From positions 1 to 14,693 of the forward strand of contig JAIELO010000008.1 of the NCBI GenBank assembly GCA_019752915.1: a DNA stretch of 14,693 bases, written 5' to 3'. Position numbers and translations under genes: made by a program. Below the pieces are notes generated by a model. The model ran no database searches. It was given only the letters and a program-made list of their open reading frames with translations, and was not told where the DNA came from. The DNA is from Burkholderiaceae bacterium. Its GTDB lineage: Bacteria > Pseudomonadota > Gammaproteobacteria > Burkholderiales > Burkholderiaceae_D. Shown one piece after another: positions 7,111 through 13,939 of the stretch (positions within the stretch are counted from its first letter, which is position 1; each line of letters starts with the position of its first letter).

Positions 7111-7167
7111 CCTCGACGAATCCAGACGCGTTTAGACCGATCTAGACCAGTTTCAGACGTTTTAGAC
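7111..7167 (-). repeat. Downstream repeat array, inverted part
   Basis: Inverted units (TTTAGAC-like) end at 7117 (CTCGAC), 7127 (CCAGAC), 7137 (TTTAGAC), 7147 (TCTAGAC), 7158 (TTCAGAC) and 7167 (TTTAGAC). Successive intervals are 10, 10, 10, 11 and 9 bases. With the preceding direct units they form a large inverted arrangement centred near 7102, where TCTAAAA-A-TTTTAGA (7095-7109) is a perfect palindrome. Confidence 0.85.
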
Positions 7168-7420
7168 AAAAAGTGGAAAAACGCTACCCAATCCTCCGCG
7201 CCCCGAGCCACACCATTCGCCGCCCCATCCAACCTGACCTTGACCGACGACGCAGCAGCTCTGGCAGAAGCGCCGCTCTTCAAGCGCCTGGCCACTGCAG
7301 CGCGAGAGTCTAGCCAATGACAAGCACCTCCTCCTTGCCAGCCCGGTTTCCCCGAGATTAGTCAAAAACGGACGCCCAAGAAGGCTTTCAGCAAGGAAGA
7401 GAAAGCACGCGCAAACCAGC
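7168..7420 (+). other. Region after the repeat array: no intact gene, possible coding remnant
   Basis: A plus-strand frame from TTG 7090 to TGA 7320 (76 codons) is open. Its first third is only repeat array, but from about 7168 it has GC-rich third positions and protein-like text (LTLTDDAAALAEAPLFKRL). After the TGA the same frame stays open and reads [19 protein letters not shown] at 7366-7422, up to the glpK stop. This may be a decayed gene split by one stop, or chance. There is no ribosome binding site and no recognisable domain. An isolated repeat unit GTCTAGC lies at 7308. Confidence 0.35.
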
Positions 7421-8926
7421 TTAGGCCGGCTGCTGCCAGCCCCGCGAACGCTCCACCGCGCGCTGCCACTGCCCCATCAGCTCAAGGCGACGCTGTTCCG
7501 GCATGGCCGGCTCGAAGCGCCGTTCGCAGCGCCACTGGGCGCGGATTTCTTCCTGCGTTTCCCAGTAACCCACCGCCAGTCCGGCCAGATAGGCCGCACC
7601 GAGCGCCGTGGTTTCCGTCACCGTCGGGCGCAGCACCGGCACGCCCAGCAAATCGGCCTGGAACTGCATCAGCATATTATTACAGGCCGCCCCGCCATCG
7701 GCGCGCACTTCGCACAGCGGAATCTGGCGGTGCGCGGCCGCGACATCCTTCTGCATGGCCGCCATCAGCTCCGCACTCTGATAGGCAATCGCCTCCAGCG
7801 CAGCGCGGGCAATATGGCCACGATGACTGCCACGACTCATCCCCATCAGCGTGCCGCGCGCATACGGATCCCAGTGCGGCGCACCGAGCCCGACGAACGC
7901 AGGCACCAGATACACCCCACCACTATCGGGCACGCTGGCGGCCAGCGCCTCGACATCGGAGGAGCGCTCGATAATGCCCAACCCATCGCGCAGCCATTGC
8001 ACCGTTGCGCCGCCCATGAAGACACTACCCTCCAGCAGATAATCGGTCACCCCATCGACCCGCCAGCCCACGGTCGTGAGCAGCCGGTTATGCGAGGCCA
8101 CCGGATGACTACCGAGCTGCATCATCATGAAGCAGCCGGTGCCATAGGTATTTTTCACCATGCCCGGCGTCATGCACGCCTGCCCGAAGGTCGCCGCCTG
8201 CTGGTCGCCAGCGATGCCGGCCACCGGAATCTCGGCGCCGAACAGCGCCGCATGGGTCATTCCTACTTCTTCGCTGGACGAGCGCACCTGCGGCAGCATC
8301 TGCTCGGGAATATCGAACAGGTGCAGCAAATCGCTATCCCAGCGCATCAGGTGGATGTTGAACAGCATGGTGCGTGAAGCATTGCTCACGTCCGTCACAT
8401 GCTGCCCCGTCAATTTGTAAATCAGCCAGCTATCGATGGTGCCAAACGCCAGCGCACCACGCTGCGCGCGCTCACGCGCACCGGGCACATGATCGAGCAG
8501 CCATTTCAGTTTGGTCGCGGAAAAATAGGCATCGAGCTCCAGGCCAGAGCTATCGGCAATCAGCTTGGCCTTGCCAGCGGCGCGCAACTGCTCGCACAGA
8601 TCGGCCGTGCGGCGGTCCTGCCAGACGATCGCCGGCGCAATCGGCTCGCCACTCTTGCGATCCCACACCAGCGTGGTTTCGCGCTGGTTGGCAATGCCGA
8701 TGGCGCGGATCTGCTGCCCCGACACGCCACACTCGTGCAGCACCTTGCGCGCTACCGTCAGCTGGCTATTCCAGATTTCATTGGGATCGTGCTCAACCCA
8801 GCCGGATTGAGGAAAGTGCTGCGGAAACTCCTGCGCGGCACTGCCGCAGATCTGCCCGGCGTGGTCGAACAGAATCGCCCGCGAGCTGGTGGTGCCCTGA
8901 TCGAGGGCCAGTATGTAATGTTTCAT
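7421..8926 (-). CDS. glpK: Glycerol kinase
   Basis: GlpK phosphorylates glycerol to glycerol 3-phosphate with ATP in the cytoplasm, the entry step of glycerol catabolism. The 501-residue length from ATG 8926 is typical. FGGY-family signatures are [19 protein letters not shown] at the N-terminus, [33 protein letters not shown] and ATTFGQ-like [10 protein letters not shown]. Further ones are [42 protein letters not shown] and [21 protein letters not shown]. An upstream in-frame GTG/ATG extension to 8977 is less likely because family members start at [15 protein letters not shown] text. The ribosome binding site is a weak GGGA that abuts a hairpin. No glpF or glpD neighbour is visible; rnpB lies just upstream on the same strand. 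Confidence 0.97.
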   Translation of the reverse strand: MKHYILALDQGTTSSRAILFDHAGQICGSAAQEFPQHFPQSGWVEHDPNEIWNSQLTVARKVLHECGVSGQQIRAIGIANQRETTLVWDRKSGEPIAPAIVWQDRRTADLCEQLRAAGKAKLIADSSGLELDAYFSATKLKWLLDHVPGARERAQRGALAFGTIDSWLIYKLTGQHVTDVSNASRTMLFNIHLMRWDSDLLHLFDIPEQMLPQVRSSSEEVGMTHAALFGAEIPVAGIAGDQQAATFGQACMTPGMVKNTYGTGCFMMMQLGSHPVASHNRLLTTVGWRVDGVTDYLLEGSVFMGGATVQWLRDGLGIIERSSDVEALAASVPDSGGVYLVPAFVGLGAPHWDPYARGTLMGMSRGSHRGHIARAALEAIAYQSAELMAAMQKDVAAAHRQIPLCEVRADGGAACNNMLMQFQADLLGVPVLRPTVTETTALGAAYLAGLAVGYWETQEEIRAQWRCERRFEPAMPEQRRLELMGQWQRAVERSRGWQQPA

Positions 8927-8938
8927 CGGCGTGATCCC

Positions 8939-8962
8939 GGCAAAGGGCTGTACGCCTTTGCC
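8939..8962 (-). other. Perfect hairpin between rnpB and glpK
   Basis: GGCAAAGG (8939-8946) and CCTTTGCC (8955-8962) form an 8-base-pair stem with an 8-base loop in the 63-base gap between the RNase P RNA and glpK. No T-run follows on either strand. On the glpK strand its end touches the GGGA ribosome binding site. It could stop rnpB readthrough, protect the 3' end, or hinder glpK translation; which one cannot be told from sequence. Confidence 0.55.
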
Positions 8963-8989
8963 GCGCCAGCCGCGCACTGTAAATTAGTT

Positions 8990-9329
8990 GAAGCAAGCCG
9001 ATAGGCCGGATTTTGTTACGGCACAGGCGAACCTGCGCTATGACAGCCATTCCTCTAGGCGCTGAATTACTCCAGCGCTCAAGCTTCCTACCCGCACGCT
9101 CCGCGAGCCACATCATCGCGTGCCTATTTGGAATTGCACCAGGTGGAGGTTACCGCGTTTCACCGTAACTTAATACGCTCGTCTCTGTGGCCCTATTCCT
9201 CGCCTTATACCTTGGGCTTGCGCTTACGGCTTTCAGCGGACGGCCGTTAACCGTCACCCCGCTCTATGGTGTCCGGACCTTCCTCCCGCCAGGCATTACG
9301 CACTGGCCAGCGACTGTCTGACTTGCTTC
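8990..9329 (-). ncRNA. rnpB: RNase P RNA (class A)
   Basis: RNase P RNA is the catalytic subunit that trims tRNA 5' leaders together with the RnpA protein. The minus strand begins GAAGCAAGTCAGACAGTCGC, like other proteobacterial rnpB. It shows GGGAGGAAGGTCCGGAC (CR-I), ACAGAGACGAG (CR-IV region) and AGAGGAATGGCTGTC (CR-V). The 3' end reads CGGCCTATCGGCTTGCTTC. The first eight bases GAAGCAAG and the last eight CTTGCTTC pair perfectly as helix P1, which sets the ends. Length is about 340 nucleotides, normal for class A. One base in the conserved GAGGAAAG element reads G instead of A. The true 3' end before processing may lie a few bases further. Confidence 0.96.
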
Positions 9330-9336
9330 GGGCGCT

Positions 9337-9345
9337 ATTGTACCA
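9337..9345 (-). promoter_or_regulatory. Extended -10 promoter of rnpB
   Basis: TGG-TACAAT on the minus strand (9345-9337) places initiation about seven bases downstream, right at the start of the predicted RNase P RNA (9329). The -35 region is poor, consistent with an extended -10 promoter. Confidence 0.65.
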
Positions 9346-9484
9346 GTTGCCGGCCTGCGCGAGGACAGCGCCGGGGCGGGTGCCAGAATTCTGTAATTTG
9401 GTGTCGCCATTTGAAAAGTCGGCCGCCACAGTGCGCCGTAGAATGGCTAACATCCTGACACTCGTCTGACCCATAAGGCTAGCT

Positions 9485-11188
9485 ATGACGCAACCATCCC
9501 GCACCGGCGGCCAGATTCTGGTCGATGCCCTGAAGATCCACGGCGTAGACACCGCTTTCGGCGTACCCGGCGAAAGCTATCTGGACGTACTCGATGCCCT
9601 GCACGATTCCGAGATCCGCTTCATCATCAACCGTCAGGAAGGCGGCGCCGCCTTCATGGCCGACGCCTACGGCAAAATGACCGGCAAACCCGGTATCTGC
9701 TTCGTCACCCGTGGCCCCGGCGCCACCAATGCCTCGATCGGCGTACATACCGCGTTCCAGGATTCGACCCCGATGATTCTGTTCATCGGACAGGTCGGCA
9801 ACGATTTCGTTGACCGCGAAGCCTTCCAGGAAATCGACTACCGCCGCATGTACGGCCAGATGGCCAAGTGGGTGGCCCAGATCGACCGCGCCGACCGCGT
9901 ACCGGAATACATCGCGCGCGCTTTCCAGATCGCCACCAGCGGCCGTCCCGGCCCGGTGGTACTGGCGCTGCCCGAAGATATGCTGACCGCAGTGGCCAGC
10001 GTGGCCGATACGCGCAGCTACCAGCCGGTGCAGGCCGCGCCGGCCGCCAGCCAGATCGAACAGGTGCGCAACATGCTGGCCGGCGCAAAAAAGCCGCTGG
10101 TACTGCTTGGCGGTGGTGGCTGGACCCCGGCCGCCTGTGCCGATCTGCAGCGCTTCGCCGAAGCCAACCAGCTGCCCGTGGCCTGCGCCTTCCGCTTCCA
10201 GGATCTGCTCGATAACGCCCACCCGAACTACATCGGCGACGTCGGCATCGGCATCAACCCGAAACTGGCAGCGCGCGTGCGCGAAGCGGACGTGGTGCTG
10301 GCGATCGGCCCGCGTCTCGGTGAAATGACTACCGGCGGCTATAGCCTGATCGAAGCGCCGCTGCCACGCCAGCGCCTGATCCACGTGCATGCCGACACGG
10401 AAGAACTGGGCAGCGTGTATCAGGCCGAACTAATGATTAACAGCGGCATGCCGCAGATCGCCGCCATGCTGGCGGCCATGGCGCCGCTCGACAGCAGCGC
10501 ATGGCGCGACAGCGTGGCCGCCGCCAAAGCCGATCTGTCCGCATGGCAGCAACAGCCACCAATTTTCCAGGATGGCAAAGCGCCACTTGATCTATGGCAG
10601 GTGGTGCAACTGATCGACGCCCTGACGCCGGCCGACACCATCATCACCAACGGTGCCGGTAACTACGCCACCTGGGCGCACCGCTTCCACCGCTACGGCG
10701 GCATGCGCACCCAGCTGGCACCGACCAGCGGCGCGATGGGCTACAGCGTACCGGCCGGGGTGGCCGCCAAGATCATCGCTCCGGAACGCACCGTCATCAC
10801 CTTTGCCGGCGACGGCGAGTACATGATGAACGGGCAGGAGCTGGCCACCGCCGTGCAGTACCGCGCTGGTGTCGTCATCATCGTGTTCAATAACGGTATG
10901 TTCGGCACCATCCGCATGCATCAGGAATTGCACTATCCGGGGCGTGTTTCCGGCACCCAGCTGCACAATCCTGATTTTGCGGCACTCGCAGCCGCCTATG
11001 GCGGTCATGGCGAAGTGGTCGACACCACGGCGGGGTTTGCCCCGGCGCTGGAACGTTCGCTGGCCTTCGCCCGCACCCAGAACCTGCCCGCCGTGATCGA
11101 ACTACGCTATGACGGCAATCTGATCACCCCCGGCGCCACGCTCGAGACTATCCGCCAGAACGCCCTGAAAGCTAAAGCGGCGCAGTAG
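9485..11188 (+). CDS. Thiamine-diphosphate-dependent enzyme, acetolactate-synthase-like
   Basis: The 567-residue protein has the three-domain layout of the acetolactate synthase/pyruvate decarboxylase family. The N-terminal Pyr domain carries the catalytic glutamate (Glu52 in NRQEGGAAFMADAYGK) and TRGPGATN (75-82). The central domain (about 190-330) contains LLGGGGWTP. The C-terminal PP domain has the ThDP motif GDG (442-444), followed after 24 residues by NN (469-470). Such enzymes condense or decarboxylate 2-oxo acids. No small regulatory subunit gene (ilvN/ilvH) is next to it. The gene starts alone after the divergent rnpB, so it is probably not the biosynthetic acetohydroxyacid synthase; the substrate cannot be told. 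ATG 9485 has AAGG upstream. The 3' end overlaps the convergent gene by 17 bases. Confidence 0.88.
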   Translation: MTQPSRTGGQILVDALKIHGVDTAFGVPGESYLDVLDALHDSEIRFIINRQEGGAAFMADAYGKMTGKPGICFVTRGPGATNASIGVHTAFQDSTPMILFIGQVGNDFVDREAFQEIDYRRMYGQMAKWVAQIDRADRVPEYIARAFQIATSGRPGPVVLALPEDMLTAVASVADTRSYQPVQAAPAASQIEQVRNMLAGAKKPLVLLGGGGWTPAACADLQRFAEANQLPVACAFRFQDLLDNAHPNYIGDVGIGINPKLAARVREADVVLAIGPRLGEMTTGGYSLIEAPLPRQRLIHVHADTEELGSVYQAELMINSGMPQIAAMLAAMAPLDSSAWRDSVAAAKADLSAWQQQPPIFQDGKAPLDLWQVVQLIDALTPADTIITNGAGNYATWAHRFHRYGGMRTQLAPTSGAMGYSVPAGVAAKIIAPERTVITFAGDGEYMMNGQELATAVQYRAGVVIIVFNNGMFGTIRMHQELHYPGRVSGTQLHNPDFAALAAAYGGHGEVVDTTAGFAPALERSLAFARTQNLPAVIELRYDGNLITPGATLETIRQNALKAKAAQ

Positions 11189-11756
11189 GAATGGTCGGTG
11201 CAGTCGGCGGGATAGCCGGCGGCAGCGTTGCCGGCGTGGTCGGCAACACCGGCTCCGGCGCCGCCTCTTGCGGCACCGTGCGGGCAGGCGGGCAGGCGCG
11301 ACAGGCGCCGGCCTGCCGGCCAAAATCACTGACCCGCGCCAAGCGCATCGGCACTGCCGGGTCACTACAGTAATTGTCATCGAGGCGCAGGAATTTACCG
11401 TCGTCACTGAGCGTGCCACGGATGGTGCGCGCCTCCTCGTCGGGCGGCTGCACCGTGAAATAGAATTGCCGGCCACGGGGATCGACCACCACTTCACTGG
11501 CCACCACCGGCCAGCTCAGACCACCGGCCGTGTATTCATACAGCACCGTATCGACTTCGGCAAAGCGCTGCAGGGTAATGCGCTGCCCACCGAACTCGCC
11601 ACTCTGGCGACTGATACACAGATCGGAAAACACCAGCATGCCATAGCGCGGCAATACCTGTACTGCCGGACGGCGTACCAGTTTCGGCGTGGCCAGCACG
11701 GCATACGACACCAGCAACAACGCTGAGGCAAACACTAGGCGACGCGGCAATAACAT
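11172..11756 (-). CDS. Exported hypothetical protein with Pro/Ala/Thr-rich tail
   Basis: No family recognised. The 194-residue product starts with a signal peptide (MLLPRRLVFASALLLVSYAVLA, likely cleavage after Ala22), so it is probably periplasmic or secreted. A mixed beta-type domain follows (about 30-145, with QFYFTVQPP and TIRGTLSDDGKFLRLDDNYC). Four cysteines are present (47, 130, 152, 155), the last two as CRAC. From about residue 156 the tail is low-complexity Pro/Ala/Thr (PTTPATLPPAIPPTAP). The ATG has GGGAG eight bases upstream. The start is only 21 bases after the porin terminator hairpin, so it depends on readthrough or on a promoter I cannot identify. Its 3' end overlaps the convergent ThDP enzyme gene. 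Confidence 0.75.
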   Translation of the reverse strand: MLLPRRLVFASALLLVSYAVLATPKLVRRPAVQVLPRYGMLVFSDLCISRQSGEFGGQRITLQRFAEVDTVLYEYTAGGLSWPVVASEVVVDPRGRQFYFTVQPPDEEARTIRGTLSDDGKFLRLDDNYCSDPAVPMRLARVSDFGRQAGACRACPPARTVPQEAAPEPVLPTTPATLPPAIPPTAPTIPTAPL

Positions 11757-11777
11757 GTTTTCTGCTCCCGGAAATGA

Positions 11778-11804
11778 ACAACGGCTGCACTAGGCAGCCG
11801 TTGT
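11778..11804 (-). terminator. Rho-independent-like terminator after the porin gene
   Basis: ACAACGGCTGC and GCAGCCGTTGT form an 11-base-pair perfect stem with a 5-base loop (11789-11793), 23 bases past the porin stop. On the minus strand it is followed by a short T-rich stretch (TCATTTCC), weaker than a full T-tract. Confidence 0.75.
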
Positions 11805-11827
11805 GGATTCTAACTGATCAGATCAGA

Positions 11828-12904
11828 TTAGAAGGAGTGACGTACGCCCACGTTGAAGGCTTTGTCACCGGTACCGGCTTCGCTGTTGTTACCAACAGTG
11901 TAGCTAGCGCCGTTTTTGTTTTTGATCTTAGCGTACGACACGTAGCTGCTGGTGCGCTTCGACAGAGCGTAGGAGTAACCCACGGCCCACTGGTCAGCGT
12001 CACGGTTCGCAACTTCTTTGTCGTTCTTACGGGTGTAAGAAGCCATCAGGGTGCCAGCTGGGCCCACTGGTGCGGTCAGACCGATCAGGGTTACGGTGCT
12101 GTCTTTCGACGCCACTGGAGCGACGGTGTAGCCGAACGGGTTGCTGGTGTTAGCCAGTGCCGAGCTGTTGACGCCCTTGTCTTTGCTGAAAGCAGCGTAG
12201 GCTTTCACGATCGCGAAATCGTAGTTAGCAGCGATCAGGGTGTTGTGGCCGACTTCGGTGCTCAGTTTTGGCGACACGGTGTCGTTGTTACGGGCATTGG
12301 TTGCCACGCGAACGTTCAGAGGACCGTTCGAGTAACCAACGTAGGCACCGATCTGACGCTGTGCCGATGCATCGCCAGCTTGTTCGCCAACGCTGTACGA
12401 CACTTCACCAACGAAACCTTCAACCACTGGGGTCTGGTAGACGATGGCGTTGCTGTTACGGGTGTTGTTGCCAGCCACGCCGAACAGGTTTTTAGCGGTA
12501 CCAGCGTAGCCCATTGCGAATGGATCAGCTACGTCACGTACGGACTCGTAGTAAGGGGTGTATTGACGACCCAGGGTCAGTTGACCAGCGGTGGTCGATT
12601 TCAGACCAACGTAGGATTGACGGTTAGCGATCGAACCAGCAACATCGGACTCACCGGTGTCAGCTTTGATGCCCGATTCCAGCACGAAGACAGCGCTCAG
12701 ACCACCGCCCAGATCTTCCGTACCTTTGAAGCCCAGACGCGAGGCCGAGCCAACGCCGCTGGAAACTTTGGTGGTGTTGGCCACGCCGCCGCGCTCGCTC
12801 ACCAGACCGGCATCAACGATACCGTAGATGGTGACGTTCGACTGGGCAAAGGCTGCAGCGCTGGTTGCGCTCAGAACGGCCAGGGCGATAAGGGATTTTT
12901 TCAT
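11828..12904 (-). CDS. Outer-membrane general porin (Gram-negative porin family)
   Basis: A 358-residue trimeric-type porin that lets small solutes cross the outer membrane. It starts MKKSLIALAVLSATSAAAFAQ, a clear signal peptide with cleavage after the AFA-Q region. The mature protein opens with SNVTIYGIVDAGL, as in betaproteobacterial OmpC-like porins. It continues with alternating amphipathic strands such as SRLGFKGTEDLGGGLSAVFVLESG, SYVGLKSTTAGQLTLGRQYTPYY and QWAVGYSYALSKRTSSYVSYAKI. It ends GVRHSF with the terminal Phe needed for barrel assembly. Codon use is strongly biased, as expected of an abundant protein. AAGGA is eight bases before the ATG. A -10-like TAATAC lies at 12953-12948, but no good -35. 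Several paralogues are usual in such genomes, so no gene symbol is given. Confidence 0.95.
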   Translation of the reverse strand: MKKSLIALAVLSATSAAAFAQSNVTIYGIVDAGLVSERGGVANTTKVSSGVGSASRLGFKGTEDLGGGLSAVFVLESGIKADTGESDVAGSIANRQSYVGLKSTTAGQLTLGRQYTPYYESVRDVADPFAMGYAGTAKNLFGVAGNNTRNSNAIVYQTPVVEGFVGEVSYSVGEQAGDASAQRQIGAYVGYSNGPLNVRVATNARNNDTVSPKLSTEVGHNTLIAANYDFAIVKAYAAFSKDKGVNSSALANTSNPFGYTVAPVASKDSTVTLIGLTAPVGPAGTLMASYTRKNDKEVANRDADQWAVGYSYALSKRTSSYVSYAKIKNKNGASYTVGNNSEAGTGDKAFNVGVRHSF

Positions 12905-12953
12905 AACGTGTTTCCTTCAGTTGTGTAGCTGTAAAAAGGTAAAGCTAGTATTA

Positions 12954-13939
12954 CGGCATGTTCGGTGCTTTTCGACGCCGAATAAGGCGCCGTGTATTTG
13001 TGAGGGCAAACTCCCCAGCTGCCACAGTGCATAGCGGGATACGCTATGCGTTCACTTAAATGCGGCCGATACGGTCGCCGCTGGCTTTATCGCAACGCGG
13101 TCTACGCGTCGGAGGCGGCACTATACTGATGCTTTGCTGGTCTATCAAGCGTGATACGGCAAAATTTACCGTTGATCACTCTTGGCAGAATTTCAAAACG
13201 CCAGTATTTTACCGCATCGCAATATTTCCTGCCGATCCAGCCAACTAGCCCGGATGCTCCGCCCGATTTCTTCCTTGCATACTGCCCGTCCCTTGCGGTT
13301 CAGGCATTGTTGTCGGACCAAGTGAAAATAGCGACATTGCTATTTACCCGCACATTTTATACCGGAGTCAGCCCATTATGACCTCGACTAATTGGTAATA
13401 AGCTTACAACTCCGCAGAAAATTCAGCGATTTCAACGGGGAAATATCAGTGAACGCCAACTATATTCATTGCCAAACCCGTTATGACTGAATGAAATTCA
13501 GCTTGAAGCATCAGGTGTTGCGACGCATCAGCAATTTGTAAGTAATTGCTACCTGTGACGTTTACGCAACAGTTGCGCAGATATACATTGCGCAAAATAA
13601 ATAACTATGGATATTTAAGCTAGTTTCATGCAGAAAGTACCTTATAAAAACAACAGATCCAGTCTTGCTGGCGAACTTTCCTAGAAAAAATATTTTGTCT
13701 ATGACAAATTTTCCACAGGGAGCGGAATCACTCCATTCATTCTGGATGCCTAGGGCGTGTCGTGGACAAGCGGATTGCCTTGCGCCGGCACAGACAATTC
13801 GCGAGGGGCGTGCCATACTGAGCAGCATCAATCGAATGTAGAATGCAGGTCGCGTTCTCCGGCGTGACATAACGCGTTGTGCACCCGGACCCTGTGCCAA
13901 CCCTGGCGGCCACCAAAAAAAAGTAGCTGCTGTAGCCTG
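12954..13939. other. About 1 kb intergenic region with several dyad symmetries
   Basis: No reading frame here has a ribosome binding site plus convincing composition. Visible structure: hairpin GCATAGCG/CGCTATGC (13029-13049); AAATAGC/GCTATTT (13326-13345); CTGAAT/ATTCAG (13487-13501); AGCAATT/AATTGCT (13530-13550); CGCAAC-A-GTTGCG (13565-13577); the palindrome TTGCGCAA at 13588-13595, with TTGCGCA repeated 15 bases earlier (13573); TTTGTC-TAT-GACAAA (13694-13708). The segment 13380-13720 is clearly AT-richer than the flanking genes. It lies between two divergent genes (porin and MerR regulator), so operators for either are possible. Confidence 0.5.

Noticed and set aside
6368..7167. CRISPR array as explanation of the repeats
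   Set aside because: Units are only about 6-7 conserved bases with 10-base period and no unique spacers of 25-40 bases; no cas gene is present.
9479..10390. Minus-strand open frame of 303 codons opposite the ThDP enzyme
   Set aside because: Shadow of a gene with intact catalytic motifs; His/Gly/Ala-rich text without a ribosome binding site.
11774..12928. Plus-strand open frame of 384 codons opposite the porin
   Set aside because: The porin has a signal peptide, barrel strands and terminal Phe; the antisense frame has none of these and arises from strong codon bias.
13562..13900. Minus-strand open frame of 112 codons in the long spacer
   Set aside because: It has no ribosome binding site or recognisable features and it spans several dyads; composition changes midway.
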